Of a stretch of DNA of 63,177 nt, positions 28,795 through 40,775 are shown piece by piece. The stretch lies in the NCBI RefSeq assembly GCF_016464705.1, contig NZ_JAEHOB010000024.1:1-63177 (forward strand), read 5' to 3'. The translations under genes were made by a program, and so were the position numbers. Position 1 is the stretch's first letter. Each line of letters begins with the position of its first letter. Below the pieces are notes generated by a model. That model was not told the origin of the DNA. It worked only from the letters and a program-made list of their open reading frames with translations, and did no database searches. The stretch is from Qaidamihabitans albus. Its GTDB lineage: Bacteria > Actinomycetota > Actinomycetes > Mycobacteriales > Pseudonocardiaceae.

Positions 28795-30024
28795 GTGCGC
28801 CACGCTCCTGCCCTCCGCTTTCTCCTCGTCACGCTGCTGACCGCCCTGCTCGCGGCGCCGGCTCTGCCCGCGGCCGCGCAGGAGCTCACCGAGCCGCCCG
28901 CGAGCGAGTGCGCGAACCGGCAGCTTCCCCCGCCACCGGTCGACACCTCCGAGGAGCCACCGCCCGGCCAGGCCTCGCCCTCGCCGCTGCCGGTGCCGCA
29001 GACCCCGGCGGGTGGTGAGCGGATGGCCGACTGCGGGACGGTGTTGCCCGCGGGCGCTCCGGCCCCGCCCGAGCCGACCACCGCCCACGCCTGGCTGATC
29101 CAGGACCTGGACACCGGTGAGGTGCTCGCGGCCAAGGATCCGCACGGCAGGTTCCGGCCGGCGTCACTGATCAAGACGCTGCTCGCACTCGTCGTGCTCG
29201 ACGAGCTCTCCCCCGACGAGGTGGTCGTCCCCACCGAGGAGGACGCCAACCAGGAGTGCACCTGCGTCGGGATCGTCGCCGGCGGCCGGTACAGAGTGGA
29301 CCAGCTGCTGCACGGGCTGCTCATGCGCTCGGGCAACGACATCGCGCACGCGCTCGCCACCGCGGTCGGCGGTGTGCCGGTGGCGCTGCGGAAGATGAAC
29401 GACCTCGCCGCCCGGCTCGGTGCCGCCGACACCCGCGCGGCCTCACCGTCCGGCCTGGACGGTCCGGGCATGATGACCTCGGCCTACGACATGAGCCTGG
29501 TCTTCAGCCATGCGATGGACCAGCCGCGGTACGCGGAGGCGGTCGGCACCCGCAAGATGCGCTTCCCCGGCGGAGACGAGCCGGACTTCCCGATCTACAA
29601 CGACAACAAGCTCTTCGGCACCTACCCCGGGTTCCTCGGCGGGAAGACCGGGTTCACCGACGACGCGCGGCACACCTATGCGGGCGCCGCCGAACGGGAC
29701 GGCACGCGGCTGGCCGTGGTCCTGCTGCGCGGCGAGCAGCGGCCGATCCGGCTCTCCGAGCAGGCGGCGCGGCTGCTCGACTACGGTTTCTCCCTCGCCG
29801 CGCTGGACACCGCGGCGGTCGGCCGGATCGCGGTGGAACAGCAGCCGCAGGAGGAGGCCGGTACCGACTCCACCGAGGACAGCACGGAGGTCGCCGCGAC
29901 GACCACCACCGACGATCCCTTCGGTACCACCGGCTGGATCGTCACGCTGGTCGTGACGCTGATCGTGATCGGCGGCTTCGTCGTCGGGCACCGGCGCGGC
30001 CTGCTCGGCCAGCACCCCTCGTAG
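28795..30024 (+). CDS. D-alanyl-D-alanine carboxypeptidase (S11 family)
   Basis: 409-residue exported peptidoglycan carboxypeptidase trimming the terminal D-Ala of stem peptides. The signal peptide ends near residue 28, and a Pro-rich stalk runs about 45-95. Active-site motifs are S124-L-I-K127, S179-G-N181 and K284-T-G286. A C-terminal transmembrane anchor (WIVTLVVTLIVIGGFVVG) precedes a short basic tail, so it is held on the outer face of the membrane. GTG start at 28795. Confidence 0.95.
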   Translation: MRHAPALRFLLVTLLTALLAAPALPAAAQELTEPPASECANRQLPPPPVDTSEEPPPGQASPSPLPVPQTPAGGERMADCGTVLPAGAPAPPEPTTAHAWLIQDLDTGEVLAAKDPHGRFRPASLIKTLLALVVLDELSPDEVVVPTEEDANQECTCVGIVAGGRYRVDQLLHGLLMRSGNDIAHALATAVGGVPVALRKMNDLAARLGAADTRAASPSGLDGPGMMTSAYDMSLVFSHAMDQPRYAEAVGTRKMRFPGGDEPDFPIYNDNKLFGTYPGFLGGKTGFTDDARHTYAGAAERDGTRLAVVLLRGEQRPIRLSEQAARLLDYGFSLAALDTAAVGRIAVEQQPQEEAGTDSTEDSTEVAATTTTDDPFGTTGWIVTLVVTLIVIGGFVVGHRRGLLGQHPS

Positions 30025-30043
30025 CCACGGCCACGCCGGCCCC

Positions 30044-31250
30044 TCAGGAGGGGGCGCGGGGCAACGTCTCCTTCGCCAGCAGCCAGAACAGCAGGGCGAT
30101 CCCGGACACCGCCCCGGTGACCACGAACGCGGCTGAGTAGGACCACTGCTCGGCGATCGCCCCGGCGGCCAGTGGCCCCACGACGGCGCCCACGTCGGCG
30201 GCCATCTGAAACCCGGCGAGCACGGAACCACCGCGGGCCTTGGCACCGAGCACGTCGGCGACCGCGGCGTTCTGCGCCGGATTGAGCGCCCCTGAGCCGA
30301 CCCCCGCGACGAACGAGGCCGCGAGGAAGATCCACGGATCGCTCGTGACGCCGAGCAGTACGGTCCCCACGGCCAGCAGCGCGAGCCCGCCGCGGGCGGG
30401 CGGTGTGCGGCCGCGGCGGTCGGCGAACCGCCCGGCGAGCAGCATCACCGCCGCGTTGGCGGCGGCGAACACGGCGAGCGCGATGCCGGTGAACGCCTCG
30501 TCCTTGAGCAGCACAGCGGTGACGAACAGCGGCATCAGCGACATGCGGACGCCGAGGACCACCCAGCCGTTGGCGAGGTTCGACGCGAGCGCGGCCCGGT
30601 AGGTCGGGTGCCGCAGCGCCTGCCGGAAGGTCATGGCCGGCTCGGTCTCGTCGGGCGGGCGCGACGCCAGCTCGGAATGCCGCAACTGCCACCACACCAG
30701 CACGGTGGTGAGCACGAGGGCGAGACCGTAGGCCAGGAACGGCGCGCGCAGCGAGACCGTGACCAGCGCGCTGCCCGCGACCGGCCCCGCGATGCCGCCG
30801 AGCAGGAAGCTGGTGCCCCACAGGCCGGACGCCCGCCCGCGCAGCTGCGGCGGCGAGATACGGATCAGCAGCCCGATCGCCGACACCGTGAACATCGTGG
30901 AGCCGACCCCGCTCGCCGAGCGGAACACCAGCAGCTGCCAGTAGTCCGCCGCGAAACGCGCAGGCGAGCGTGCCCACCGCGACGATCGACAGCCCCCACA
31001 GGTAGATCGGCCGCTCCCCGAAGCGCGTCACCAGCCGCCCGCTGACCGGCGCGAACGCCAGCCGCACGAACGCGAACGCGCTCACCACCACCGATGCGGC
31101 GGTGACCCCGACGTCGAAGCTGGTCGCGAAGTTCGGCAGCGCGGGCCCGATCAGCCCGTAGCCGATGGCGATGAGAAAACTCGCTCCGACGAGTACCCAG
31201 ATCTCGCGGGGCAGCCGGACGCTCTGCTCCGCCGTTGCCGTGTCGCTCAC
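30044..31250 (-). pseudogene. MFS transporter with a one-base frameshift
   Basis: The coding sequence of a 12-segment MFS permease is split between two frames. The first part (GTG 31250 after GGAGG, MSDTATAEQ...) reads normally to VGTLACAF near 30957. The rest (YWQLLVFRSASGVGSTMF to KETLPRAPS) continues one frame away to the stop at 30044. Removing one A from the AAA at 30954-30956 restores a continuous protein (about 401 residues) through LACAFAADYWQLL. Everything else is intact, so this is either a very recent mutation or a sequencing error. Substrate unknown. Confidence 0.85.
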
Positions 31251-31295
31251 CCTCACCCCTCCGTGTTACCCCGGCGAGTCTAGGCAAGCACACCG

Positions 31296-32309
31296 TCAAC
31301 GACGTCTTCCGCCCAGCCAGCCGAGCAGCGCTCCCACACCGAACGCGCCCGCGGCCGCCCCCGCACCGAGGCCGCGGTGCACAGGCACGGTCGGCCGGAT
31401 CACAGCGGGCGGCGGCGGTTCGACCACCCGTACCGCATTCTCCTGCGCCGTGGCGGTCCAGGCTGTGACGAACAGCAGGAACCGGGAAACCAGGTTGGCG
31501 AAGACCAGCAGACCGATGATCGGCCCGAAGATCGCGCCGCTCGGCGAGCTGGTGACGCCCTCGAGGTAGAACCGCGCCACCTGCTTGAGCAACTCGAAGC
31601 CGATCGCGGCCAGCGCGGCGCCCTTGACCGCGCTGCGCACGCTGACCCGTTCCCGCGGCAGCTGCGAGATGACCCAGAGGAACACGAGCACGTTGGCGGC
31701 CAGCGACAGCACCACGGTGCCCAGCGTCAGCACGAACTGCGCCCATGCCTCGTCCGCCAGCCCGACGAGGTCGAGCAGCGAGTTGCCGATCCCGCCGCCG
31801 ATCGCGGTGAGCCCGAAGGAGATCCCCAGCGCGAGACCAAGGCCGACCAGCGCGAGGAGGTCCCGGATCTTCGCGGAGACGAACGGCCGCTTCTTCTTCT
31901 CCTGCCCCCACTGGGCGGTGAGCGCGTCCCGCAAGTTGGTCATCCACCCGATCCCGGAGTACAGCGCGAGGAGGAGGCCGAGCACCCCAACCCCGGCCCG
32001 CGACTTCAGCGCCGAGTCGACGATCTGGGTCAGCAGTTCGCCGAGCCCCTGCGGGGCGGACTCCAGGATGCCCTCGCGGAGCTGGTCAAGAGCCGCCTGG
32101 TTGCCCGCGAGGACGAAGCCGGCCACCGAGAAGCCGACCATCAGCAACGGAAAGAGCGAGAGCACGGAGAAGTAGGTGATCGCGGCCGCGTAGTGGTTGC
32201 CGTAGCGCTCGGTGAACGCCTCGTTGGCTCTGATCAGGTGGTCGAGCCAGGGATACTTCCGGCGCAGCCGCGGCAGCAGCTTCTCTTTTTCGCTCTTCTG
32301 CTCCGTCAC
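31296..32309 (-). CDS. YihY/BrkB-family membrane protein
   Basis: 337-residue integral membrane protein of the YihY/virulence factor BrkB family. The conserved block NHYAAAITYFSVLSLFPLL is near residue 38. About six transmembrane segments are followed by a Pro-rich patch and a last hydrophobic Ala/Gly segment. Once mistaken for RNase BN, the family has no settled function. GTG start at 32309; fbiC ends 20 bp upstream in the same direction. Confidence 0.92.
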   Translation of the reverse strand: MTEQKSEKEKLLPRLRRKYPWLDHLIRANEAFTERYGNHYAAAITYFSVLSLFPLLMVGFSVAGFVLAGNQAALDQLREGILESAPQGLGELLTQIVDSALKSRAGVGVLGLLLALYSGIGWMTNLRDALTAQWGQEKKKRPFVSAKIRDLLALVGLGLALGISFGLTAIGGGIGNSLLDLVGLADEAWAQFVLTLGTVVLSLAANVLVFLWVISQLPRERVSVRSAVKGAALAAIGFELLKQVARFYLEGVTSSPSGAIFGPIIGLLVFANLVSRFLLFVTAWTATAQENAVRVVEPPPPAVIRPTVPVHRGLGAGAAAGAFGVGALLGWLGGRRR

Positions 32310-32329
32310 GTGTGGACGTTAACCAGGGC

Positions 32330-34873
<2,544 letters not shown>

Positions 34874-34921
34874 GCGCCCGAGACTACGGCCGCGCCGGGG
34901 AACCCGTTAAGAGCTTTCGCT

Positions 34922-34976
34922 GTGAGGCATTACTCGTCCGCGGCCGGCATTCGCGGGAATAAACGCGAGGCCTCAC
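34922..34976. terminator. Possible hairpin at the end of the small exported-protein gene
   Basis: Arms GTGAGGC (34922-34928) and GCCTCAC (34970-34976) flank a 41-bp loop containing a further CGCG-n8-CGCG pair. The right arm covers the stop codon at 34973. It is a weak candidate for a terminator. Confidence 0.35.
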
Positions 34977-35308
34977 GCGGGCGTGCGACGGGCGGGCTCC
35001 TCGGCGAGCACCGCCTCGGCCATCGCGGCCATCTCGGCACCAGCAGGTTCGGCGGCCCTCGCCCTGCGGCGCTGGCGGGCGACGCCCGCGGCCATGCCCA
35101 GGACGCCGAGAACCACGGCGGCGAGCCCGACCGGTCCGAGCAGCCCGAAGGTCATCGCGTTGGGCTCGGCCTGGACGGACCGCCCCGGCTGCGCCGCCTG
35201 TGCGGCACCCGCCCCGAGCAACAGGAAAGCCGGAACGACCCCGAAGGCCGCGGCCGCGCGCAGCGCCCGGGTGAACGAGCGAGCGAGCGCACTGACGTGG
35301 TTGTGCAC
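34973..35308 (-). CDS. Small exported/membrane protein, unknown
   Basis: 111 residues starting VHNHVSALARSF. A hydrophobic signal-like segment (about residues 18-37, ending AGAAQAA) and a second transmembrane helix (about 53-75) precede a basic and then Ala/Glu-rich C-terminus. The GTG at 35308 follows GGAGG by 7 nt. No recognised family. It lies between fbiC and the divergent Rrf2 gene. Confidence 0.65.
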   Translation of the reverse strand: MHNHVSALARSFTRALRAAAAFGVVPAFLLLGAGAAQAAQPGRSVQAEPNAMTFGLLGPVGLAAVVLGVLGMAAGVARQRRRARAAEPAGAEMAAMAEAVLAEEPARRTPA

Positions 35309-35526
35309 CGGAGTGCCTCCCGACACCGAGACCGCCAATCGGACTTGTCTCACCCAATCGAGTGAGTGTTTCCGTGGTGAAAGCTACCGACCGTGTCAAG
35401 CTCGGCAGCTTCCGGCCAACCTTGGGGGCAGAGGTTAGCGGTCCGGCCCGGGGCAACCCGTGCGGGGGGGGGCACGCCACACCTGCCACCCGCGGAAACG
35501 CCGGGCACGAGCTTGCGGGCACTTTT

Positions 35527-35545
35527 CTGGATTTTTAACATCCAG
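35527..35545 (+). promoter_or_regulatory. Palindromic operator before the Rrf2 gene
   Basis: CTGGAT and ATCCAG arms flank TTTTAAC-like AT-rich sequence of 7 bp. The element ends 2 bp before the ATG at 35548. Its position over the start region suggests autorepression by the Rrf2 protein. Confidence 0.5.
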
Positions 35546-35547
35546 GT

Positions 35548-36033
35548 ATGCGGATGAGCGAGGGCGTCGAGTGGGCTGTCCACTGCTGCCTGAACCTGGC
35601 GTGGGCCGATGCGGGCCGGGGTGTGCCGGCGGCCCGGCTGGCGGCGCTTTACCAGTTGCCCGCCGCCTATCTCAACAAGCAACTCCAGGCGCTGGTACGC
35701 GACGGCATCCTCATGTCCACCTCGGGCCCCCGGGGCGGCTTCCGGCTCGGACGGCGCCCCGCCGACATCACGTTGCTGGACATCGTGACGGCGATCGAGG
35801 GAGCGGACGAGGCGTTTCGCTGCACCGAGATCCGCAGGCGGACGCCGTGGCCGCACACCCAAGGCGACTTCCGCGACCCGTGCCTGATCCACCAGGCGAT
35901 GGGCCGGGCCGACCTCGCCTGGCGCCGGGAGCTGGCCGCGCAGACACTCGCCGAAGTCAAGGCGACCGTGGAACGCTCGGCGCCCGGCCTGCCAGGGCGG
36001 ACCCGGGAATGGCTGGCCGCGACACCACACTGA
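35548..36033 (+). CDS. Rrf2-family transcriptional regulator
   Basis: 161-residue regulator with an N-terminal winged helix (about 1-72; QLPAAYLNKQLQALVRDGI and SGPRGGFRLGR are the recognition helix and wing). In the sensor region only C92 and C112 are present; IscR/NsrR-type proteins carry three clustered cysteines, so cluster binding of the usual kind is doubtful. C13 and C14 sit in the first helix. The palindrome immediately upstream suggests self-control. Targets unknown. Confidence 0.88.
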   Translation: MRMSEGVEWAVHCCLNLAWADAGRGVPAARLAALYQLPAAYLNKQLQALVRDGILMSTSGPRGGFRLGRRPADITLLDIVTAIEGADEAFRCTEIRRRTPWPHTQGDFRDPCLIHQAMGRADLAWRRELAAQTLAEVKATVERSAPGLPGRTREWLAATPH

Positions 36034-36060
36034 GCGTCACGGAGCCGCTCGGGGGCCCGG

Positions 36061-36870
36061 TCAGCCGGGCAGGCTCCAGTCGAACGTGACCGTGAGCGGG
36101 GCGTGGTCGGACCAGCGGGCGTCGTAGCTCGGCGCCCGCTCCACCACCGCCGAAACCGCCCGCTCCGCCAGCGACGGCGTGGCGACGGCGTAGTCGATGC
36201 GCCAGCCCGAGTCGTTGTCGAACGCCTTGCCCCGGTAGGACCACCACGTGTAGGGCCCCGGCCCCTCCGGTTCGAGCCTGCGGTGCACGTCGACGTAGCC
36301 GAACTCGTCGAACACGCGGCCCAGCCAGGCCCTCTCCTCAGGAAGAAAGCCGGAGTTCCTCCGGTTCCCCTTCCAGTTCTTCAGGTCGATCTCGGCGTGG
36401 GCGATGTTCCAGTCGCCGAGTACGAGCACCTCGTTCCCGGCCGCCTCCGCCTTGCCGCGCAGCTCGCCGAGGTAGGGCAGGAACGCCGCCATGAACCGTT
36501 CCTTCTCCTCCTGCCGCGCGGTGCCGACGTCGCCGCTCGGCAGGTAGAGGCTCGCGACGACCAGGCCGGGCAGGTGCACCTCGACGTAGCGGCCGCTCTC
36601 GGCGAACTCGGCCTCGCCGAAGCCGACCTGCGACCACTCGGGCTCGAACCTGCTGTAGACACAGACTCCGTTGCGGCCCTTGACGGCACAGTCGGCGTGC
36701 ACGGCGTGCCAGCCTTCGGGCTCGCGCAGGTGCGCAGGCAGCTTGCTCACCTCCCCGCGCACCTCCTGGCAGGCCACGACGTCGGCGCCGGTGGCGGCGA
36801 GCCACTCGACGAACCCCTTCTTGGCGGCCGCGCGCAGGCCGTTGACGTTGACGGTGGAGACGGTAAGCAC
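36061..36870 (-). CDS. xthA: Exodeoxyribonuclease III / AP endonuclease
   Basis: 269-residue DNA repair nuclease cutting at abasic sites. The exonuclease-endonuclease-phosphatase fold motifs are present: STVNVNGLRAA at the start, ACQEVRG with the metal-binding glutamate, LGDWNIAHAEIDLKN in the middle, and WRIDYAVAT and SDHAPLTV at the end. The GTG at 36870 gives the standard beginning VLTVSTVNVNG; a longer frame is unlikely because it would overlap the divergent gene's start. Confidence 0.95.
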   Translation of the reverse strand: MLTVSTVNVNGLRAAAKKGFVEWLAATGADVVACQEVRGEVSKLPAHLREPEGWHAVHADCAVKGRNGVCVYSRFEPEWSQVGFGEAEFAESGRYVEVHLPGLVVASLYLPSGDVGTARQEEKERFMAAFLPYLGELRGKAEAAGNEVLVLGDWNIAHAEIDLKNWKGNRRNSGFLPEERAWLGRVFDEFGYVDVHRRLEPEGPGPYTWWSYRGKAFDNDSGWRIDYAVATPSLAERAVSAVVERAPSYDARWSDHAPLTVTFDWSLPG

Positions 36871-36923
36871 GCCCGGCAGGCTACCCGGCACCACCGACGG
36901 CCGATCGGTGCGAGACTGCCTGC

Positions 36924-37700
36924 GTGGCCGATCTGACGGTGCTGGGCAGTTGCGGGGCATGGCCGGAGCCGGACCGTGCGTGCAGCGGCCTCCTGCTGAT
37001 GCACAACGAGTTCCGAGTCGTGCTGGACCTCGGCTACGGAACCGTCGCCCCGCTGTTACGGCACTGCCCCGGCGGCGCGGTCGACGCGGTCGTGATCACC
37101 CACGAGCATCCGGATCACTGCGTGGACCTCAGCGCCCTGGCCCGGTTGCGGTTCTTCCACGGCGCCGACCGGCCGAGGCTGCCGCTGTACTGCCCGCCGG
37201 GCGTCGTCCGGGTCCTGGAGAGCCTGGAGCCGCGCCCCGCGCCGCACGAGGTGTTCGACATCCATGAGCTCAGCGGCACGCACCGCGCCGGGCCGTTCCG
37301 TCTGGACGCCTTCCCGCTGCCGCACCACGTACCCGCCTTCGGCGTCCGGCTCACCACCCGCGAGTACGCGTTCGCCTACACCGGGGACGGCGGCCCCTCC
37401 CCCGAACTGGCGGAACTGGGCGCGGGCACCGACCTTTTCGTCATGGAGGCAACGCTGCAGGGGCCCGCACCGGTGACGGGGCCGCGCTACCTGACGACGG
37501 CGCGGGAGGCGGGCGAGTGGGCGGCACGCGCGGGCGCTCGGCGCCTGCTGCTGACCCATTTCTGGCCCGGGGCCGACCGGGCCGTCTCGGTGGCCGAAGC
37601 CGGAGAGGCCTTCACCGGTGAGGTGCTCGCCGCGGAGGAGGACATGGTGGTCCACCTCGGCAGGGCCCGCACTGACCAAGGCGCCGGTCAAGCCTCGTGA
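36924..37700 (+). CDS. Metallo-beta-lactamase-fold hydrolase, RNase Z-like
   Basis: 258-residue MBL-fold protein. The metal-binding motif THEHPDHCVD is near residues 53-62, and further ligands are in YTGDGGPS and LLLTHFWPG. The layout (short N-terminus, LTVLGSCGAWPEP) matches the RNase Z / phosphodiesterase branch rather than lactamases; the actinobacterial group is often a cyclic-nucleotide phosphodiesterase. The stop codon lies in the left arm of dispersed hairpin copy 6. Confidence 0.9.
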   Translation: MADLTVLGSCGAWPEPDRACSGLLLMHNEFRVVLDLGYGTVAPLLRHCPGGAVDAVVITHEHPDHCVDLSALARLRFFHGADRPRLPLYCPPGVVRVLESLEPRPAPHEVFDIHELSGTHRAGPFRLDAFPLPHHVPAFGVRLTTREYAFAYTGDGGPSPELAELGAGTDLFVMEATLQGPAPVTGPRYLTTAREAGEWAARAGARRLLLTHFWPGADRAVSVAEAGEAFTGEVLAAEEDMVVHLGRARTDQGAGQAS

Positions 37701-37739
37701 GTGCGCACGCGAGTTAGAACTCGTCTCAACACTCACGAG
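37694..37739. repeat. 46-bp dispersed hairpin, copy 6
   Basis: Outer arms CTCGTGAGTG / CACTCACGAG, inner arms CGAGTT / AACTCG, centre AG. It contains the stop codons of both flanking convergent genes (37698-37700 on the plus strand, 37726-37728 on the minus strand). The right variable segment TCTCAA is the least paired of all copies. Confidence 0.9.
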
Positions 37740-38052
37740 TCGACCCGCCGACCGGCTTCAGGAACTCGTCGGCCGCCCACCGGTTCTCCGCGAGCCTGCG
37801 GAAACCGTTCCGCACGACGGCATCCGCGTCGGTCTCCGCGTCCTGTTTGTACTTGCCGACGATCTCGGCATCCATGCCCGGCGCGGCGCGCACGTTGAGC
37901 ACGTCCGCGGTGACCGCGACGCGGCAGCCGGCAGGCCCGGAGCCGGACTCGGCCTCGGACGCCTGCCGGTCGGAACCCATCACGTAGAGGACCACGATCC
38001 CGGCCAGGATCGCGACCAGCATCAGCGTCTTCTTCGGTATGCCCAGTACCAC
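37726..38052 (-). CDS. Membrane-anchored SH3-like domain protein
   Basis: 108 residues. An N-terminal transmembrane helix (about 9-25, LMLVAILAGIVVLYVMG) is followed by a bacterial SH3-like domain (about 45-103) with the typical LNVRAAPGMDAEIVG. It is probably exported and may bind the cell wall. The GTG at 38052 follows GAGGAG by 6 nt. The C-terminus (GGSTREC) and its stop are encoded within the dispersed hairpin, so the reading frame appears to end where the element was inserted. Confidence 0.82.
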   Translation of the reverse strand: MVLGIPKKTLMLVAILAGIVVLYVMGSDRQASEAESGSGPAGCRVAVTADVLNVRAAPGMDAEIVGKYKQDAETDADAVVRNGFRRLAENRWAADEFLKPVGGSTREC

Positions 38053-38199
38053 CCGCGCTCCTCGTGTACCGAAACAGGCACTCCGAGGAAGGGTAGGGCG
38101 AGATCCGGCCCCCTGGACAGGGCCTGACGGCGCAACCACCCGCAGGCGCCAATGTCGTGACCGCCCGGTGACCCTCCGTCACCCGGTAGCCGTGGTGCC

Positions 38200-38245
38200 C
38201 TCGTGAGTGCGCAGCCGAGTTCTAACTCGCGCCGCCACTCACGAG
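38200..38245. repeat. 46-bp dispersed hairpin, copy 7
   Basis: Outer arms CTCGTGAGTG / CACTCACGAG, inner arms CGAGTT / AACTCG, centre CT. Pairing extends outward through GTGCC / GGCAC to 38195-38250. It is 13 bp from the icd stop and probably terminates icd transcription. Confidence 0.9.
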
Positions 38246-38258
38246 GGCACGCCGGCCG

Positions 38259-39482
38259 TCAGCTCTGGCCGATCTTCCTGGCCAGGTTCGCGTCGAGCGT
38301 GGCAAGGAACTCCTCGGTGCTCTGGAACGCCTGGTCCTTGCCGACCAGCAGCGCGAGGTCCTTGGTCATCTTGCCGCTCTCCACGGTCTCGACGACGACC
38401 TGCTCCAGCTTGTTGGCGAATCCGACGAGCTCGGAGTTGCCGTCGAGCCGGCCGCGGTGCTCCAGCCCGCGGGTCCACGCGAAGATGGACGCGATCGGGT
38501 TGGTCGAGGTCGGCTTGCCCTGCTGGTGCTGCCGGTAGTGCCGGGTGACCGTGCCGTGCGCGGCCTCGGCCTCGACGGTCTTGCCGTCCGGCGTGCGCAG
38601 CACGGACGTCATCAGGCCGAGCGAGCCGAAGCCCTGCGCCACCGTGTCGGACTGCACGTCGCCGTCGTAGTTCTTGCACGCCCAGACGTAGCCGCCCTCC
38701 CACTTGAGGGAGGCCGCGACCATGTCGTCGATGAGCCGGTGCTCGTAGGTCAGGCCCTTGGCGTCGAAGTCGGCCTTGAACTCGTTCTCGAAGATCTCGG
38801 CGAACACGTCCTTGAACATGCCGTCGTAGGCCTTGAGGATCGTGTTCTTCGTCGACATGTAGACCGGCAGGCCCCGGTCGAGGCCGTACTGCAGCGAGGC
38901 CCGCGCGAAGTCCTCGATGGACCGGCGGTAGTTGTACATCCCCATCGCGACGCCACCGCCCTCGGGGAACTTCGCGACCTCGAACTCCATCGGCTCGGAG
39001 CCGTCCTCGGGCTGGTAGGTCATCGTCACCGTGCCGGGGCCGGGCACCTTGAAGTCGGTGGCCTTGTACTGGTCGCCGTGCGCGTGCCTGCCGACGATGA
39101 TCGGCTTCGTCCAGCCGGGCACCAGCCGCGGGATGTTGGAGATGACGATCGGCTCGCGGAAGATCACTCCGCCGAGGATGTTGCGGATCGTGCCGTTCGG
39201 GCTGCGCCACATCTTCTTGAGGCCGAACTCCTCGACGCGCGCCTCGTCCGGGGTGATGGTCGCGCACTTCACGCCCACCCCGTGCTTCTTGACGGCGTGC
39301 GCGGCGTCGACGGTGACCTGGTCGTCCGTCCGGTCCCGCTCCTCGATGCCCAGGTCGTAGTACTCGAGATTGATATCCAGGTACGGGTGGATCAGCTTGT
39401 CCTTGATGAACTGCCAGATGATGCGGGTCATCTCATCGCCGTCGAGTTCGACGACGGTGCCCTCGACCTTGATCTTGGCCAT
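38259..39482 (-). CDS. icd: NADP-dependent isocitrate dehydrogenase
   Basis: 407-residue TCA-cycle enzyme, oxidative decarboxylation of isocitrate to 2-oxoglutarate. It is of the homodimeric eukaryote-like type (about 400 residues) rather than the 740-residue monomeric form found in many actinomycetes. The substrate-binding [12 protein letters not shown] and metal/cofactor regions ([30 protein letters not shown]) are intact. It stands alone. Confidence 0.97.
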   Translation of the reverse strand: MAKIKVEGTVVELDGDEMTRIIWQFIKDKLIHPYLDINLEYYDLGIEERDRTDDQVTVDAAHAVKKHGVGVKCATITPDEARVEEFGLKKMWRSPNGTIRNILGGVIFREPIVISNIPRLVPGWTKPIIVGRHAHGDQYKATDFKVPGPGTVTMTYQPEDGSEPMEFEVAKFPEGGGVAMGMYNYRRSIEDFARASLQYGLDRGLPVYMSTKNTILKAYDGMFKDVFAEIFENEFKADFDAKGLTYEHRLIDDMVAASLKWEGGYVWACKNYDGDVQSDTVAQGFGSLGLMTSVLRTPDGKTVEAEAAHGTVTRHYRQHQQGKPTSTNPIASIFAWTRGLEHRGRLDGNSELVGFANKLEQVVVETVESGKMTKDLALLVGKDQAFQSTEEFLATLDANLARKIGQS

Positions 39483-39810
39483 GAGCAGCGGGGCTCCTCT
39501 CCGCGGATCTGTCGCGTCACGTCGTAGCGGTACAAGCGTACTGGTAAACGTGCGGCAGGTGTCCGCCGCACCCGGTTACCCAGCGGTAATGCCGGGCCGC
39601 CGCCGCGTGGCCACCTCGCACCTCCTGCTTACCCGCCATCCTTCGTCCCGCAACCACCGGCCGCGCCCTGCCCCGGCGTCACTGGCGGGCTGGTCTGAGG
39701 CGCGCCGGCCCCGGTGGCGGGTACCGGAAACCGGGTGAATTCTCGCCACGCGCTCCGCACGACCCGTAGGTTCGTGCCCGACAGCAGCGGCGACGGCAGG
39801 AGGCAGCGAC
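39483..39810. other. Intergenic region between icd and the LLM oxidoreductase
   Basis: 328 bp between two divergently transcribed genes. No reading frame with coding character, RNA gene or strong hairpin is seen. It must contain the icd promoter and that of the oxidoreductase. An AGGAGG ribosome site for the latter is at its right end. Confidence 0.7.
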
Positions 39811-40650
39811 GTGCGCTTCGCCATCAAGACCAGGCCCGAACACACGACCTGGCAGGAGATCCTCGACGTGTGGGTGGCCGCCGACGAGATGGAAATCTTC
39901 GAGTCGGCGTGGAACTGGGACCACTTCTATCCACTCTCCGGCGACCTGGCCGGGCCGAACCTGGAGGGCTGGACGATGCTGGCCGCGCTGGCCACCGGCA
40001 CCCGCCGCATCCGGCTCGGCTGCCAGGTCACCGGCATGATCTACCGGCATCCGGCGGTACTCGCGAACATGGCCGCGACCGTCGACATCATCTCCGGCGG
40101 CAGGCTCGAACTGGGCCTCGGCGCAGGCTGGAACCAGCAGGAGTGCGACGCCTACGGCATCGAGCTACCCCCGCTGAAAGAGCGGTTCGACCTGTTCGAC
40201 GAGGGTGTGCAGGCCATCATCGGCCTGCTCGGGGAACCGACCACGACGTTGCGGGGCCGCCATATCCAGCTCACCGACGCCCGCTGCGAGCCCAAGCCGG
40301 TGCAGCGGCCCTACCCGCCGATCACGATCGGAGGCCGTGGGCCGAAGCGGACACTGCGTTCCGTCGCGCGCTGGGCGCAGCAGTGGAACGTGATCACCGA
40401 CGACCCCGCACACTGGCGGGAGCTCAGGGAGATCCTGCTCGCCCACTGCGCCGATGTCGGCCGCGACCCGGCCGAGATCACCTGCTCGACCAATGTGCGC
40501 ATCGACCCGGACAAGGATCTGGCACACGCCGTCGAGGAGGCCGCGGGCTACGCCGAGGCCGGCGTCGACCTCGTCGTGTTCAACCTTCCGCACCGGGCCA
40601 AGCCGGAAATCCTCGACCGGCTCGCGGGCGCGCTGACGGCGCTGACCTGA
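39811..40650 (+). CDS. LLM-class F420-dependent oxidoreductase
   Basis: 279-residue luciferase-like TIM-barrel oxidoreductase. The family blocks are ATGTRRIRLGCQVTGMIYRHP, DIISGGRLELGLGAGW and PPITIGGRGPKRTLRSVA. The GTG start follows AGGAGG by 6 nt. The fbiC gene in the same window makes F420 the likely cofactor, although an FMN-using relative cannot be ruled out. Substrate unknown. Confidence 0.9.
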   Translation: MRFAIKTRPEHTTWQEILDVWVAADEMEIFESAWNWDHFYPLSGDLAGPNLEGWTMLAALATGTRRIRLGCQVTGMIYRHPAVLANMAATVDIISGGRLELGLGAGWNQQECDAYGIELPPLKERFDLFDEGVQAIIGLLGEPTTTLRGRHIQLTDARCEPKPVQRPYPPITIGGRGPKRTLRSVARWAQQWNVITDDPAHWRELREILLAHCADVGRDPAEITCSTNVRIDPDKDLAHAVEEAAGYAEAGVDLVVFNLPHRAKPEILDRLAGALTALT

Positions 40651-40775
40651 CCCGTCCCGCCGCTGCCGTGTCGAGCACGCCACTGGTGCTTGCTCCGGTC
40701 CCGCATCGGCGTGCACAGTGCGCTCGACTGCACCATGTGCCGCTTCTACCCTGGAAAGTACGGAGGTGGTCAACG

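Noticed and set aside
35463-35471. Run of G as a phase-variation tract
   Set aside because: It lies in an intergenic stretch with no reading frame depending on it; may only affect promoter spacing.
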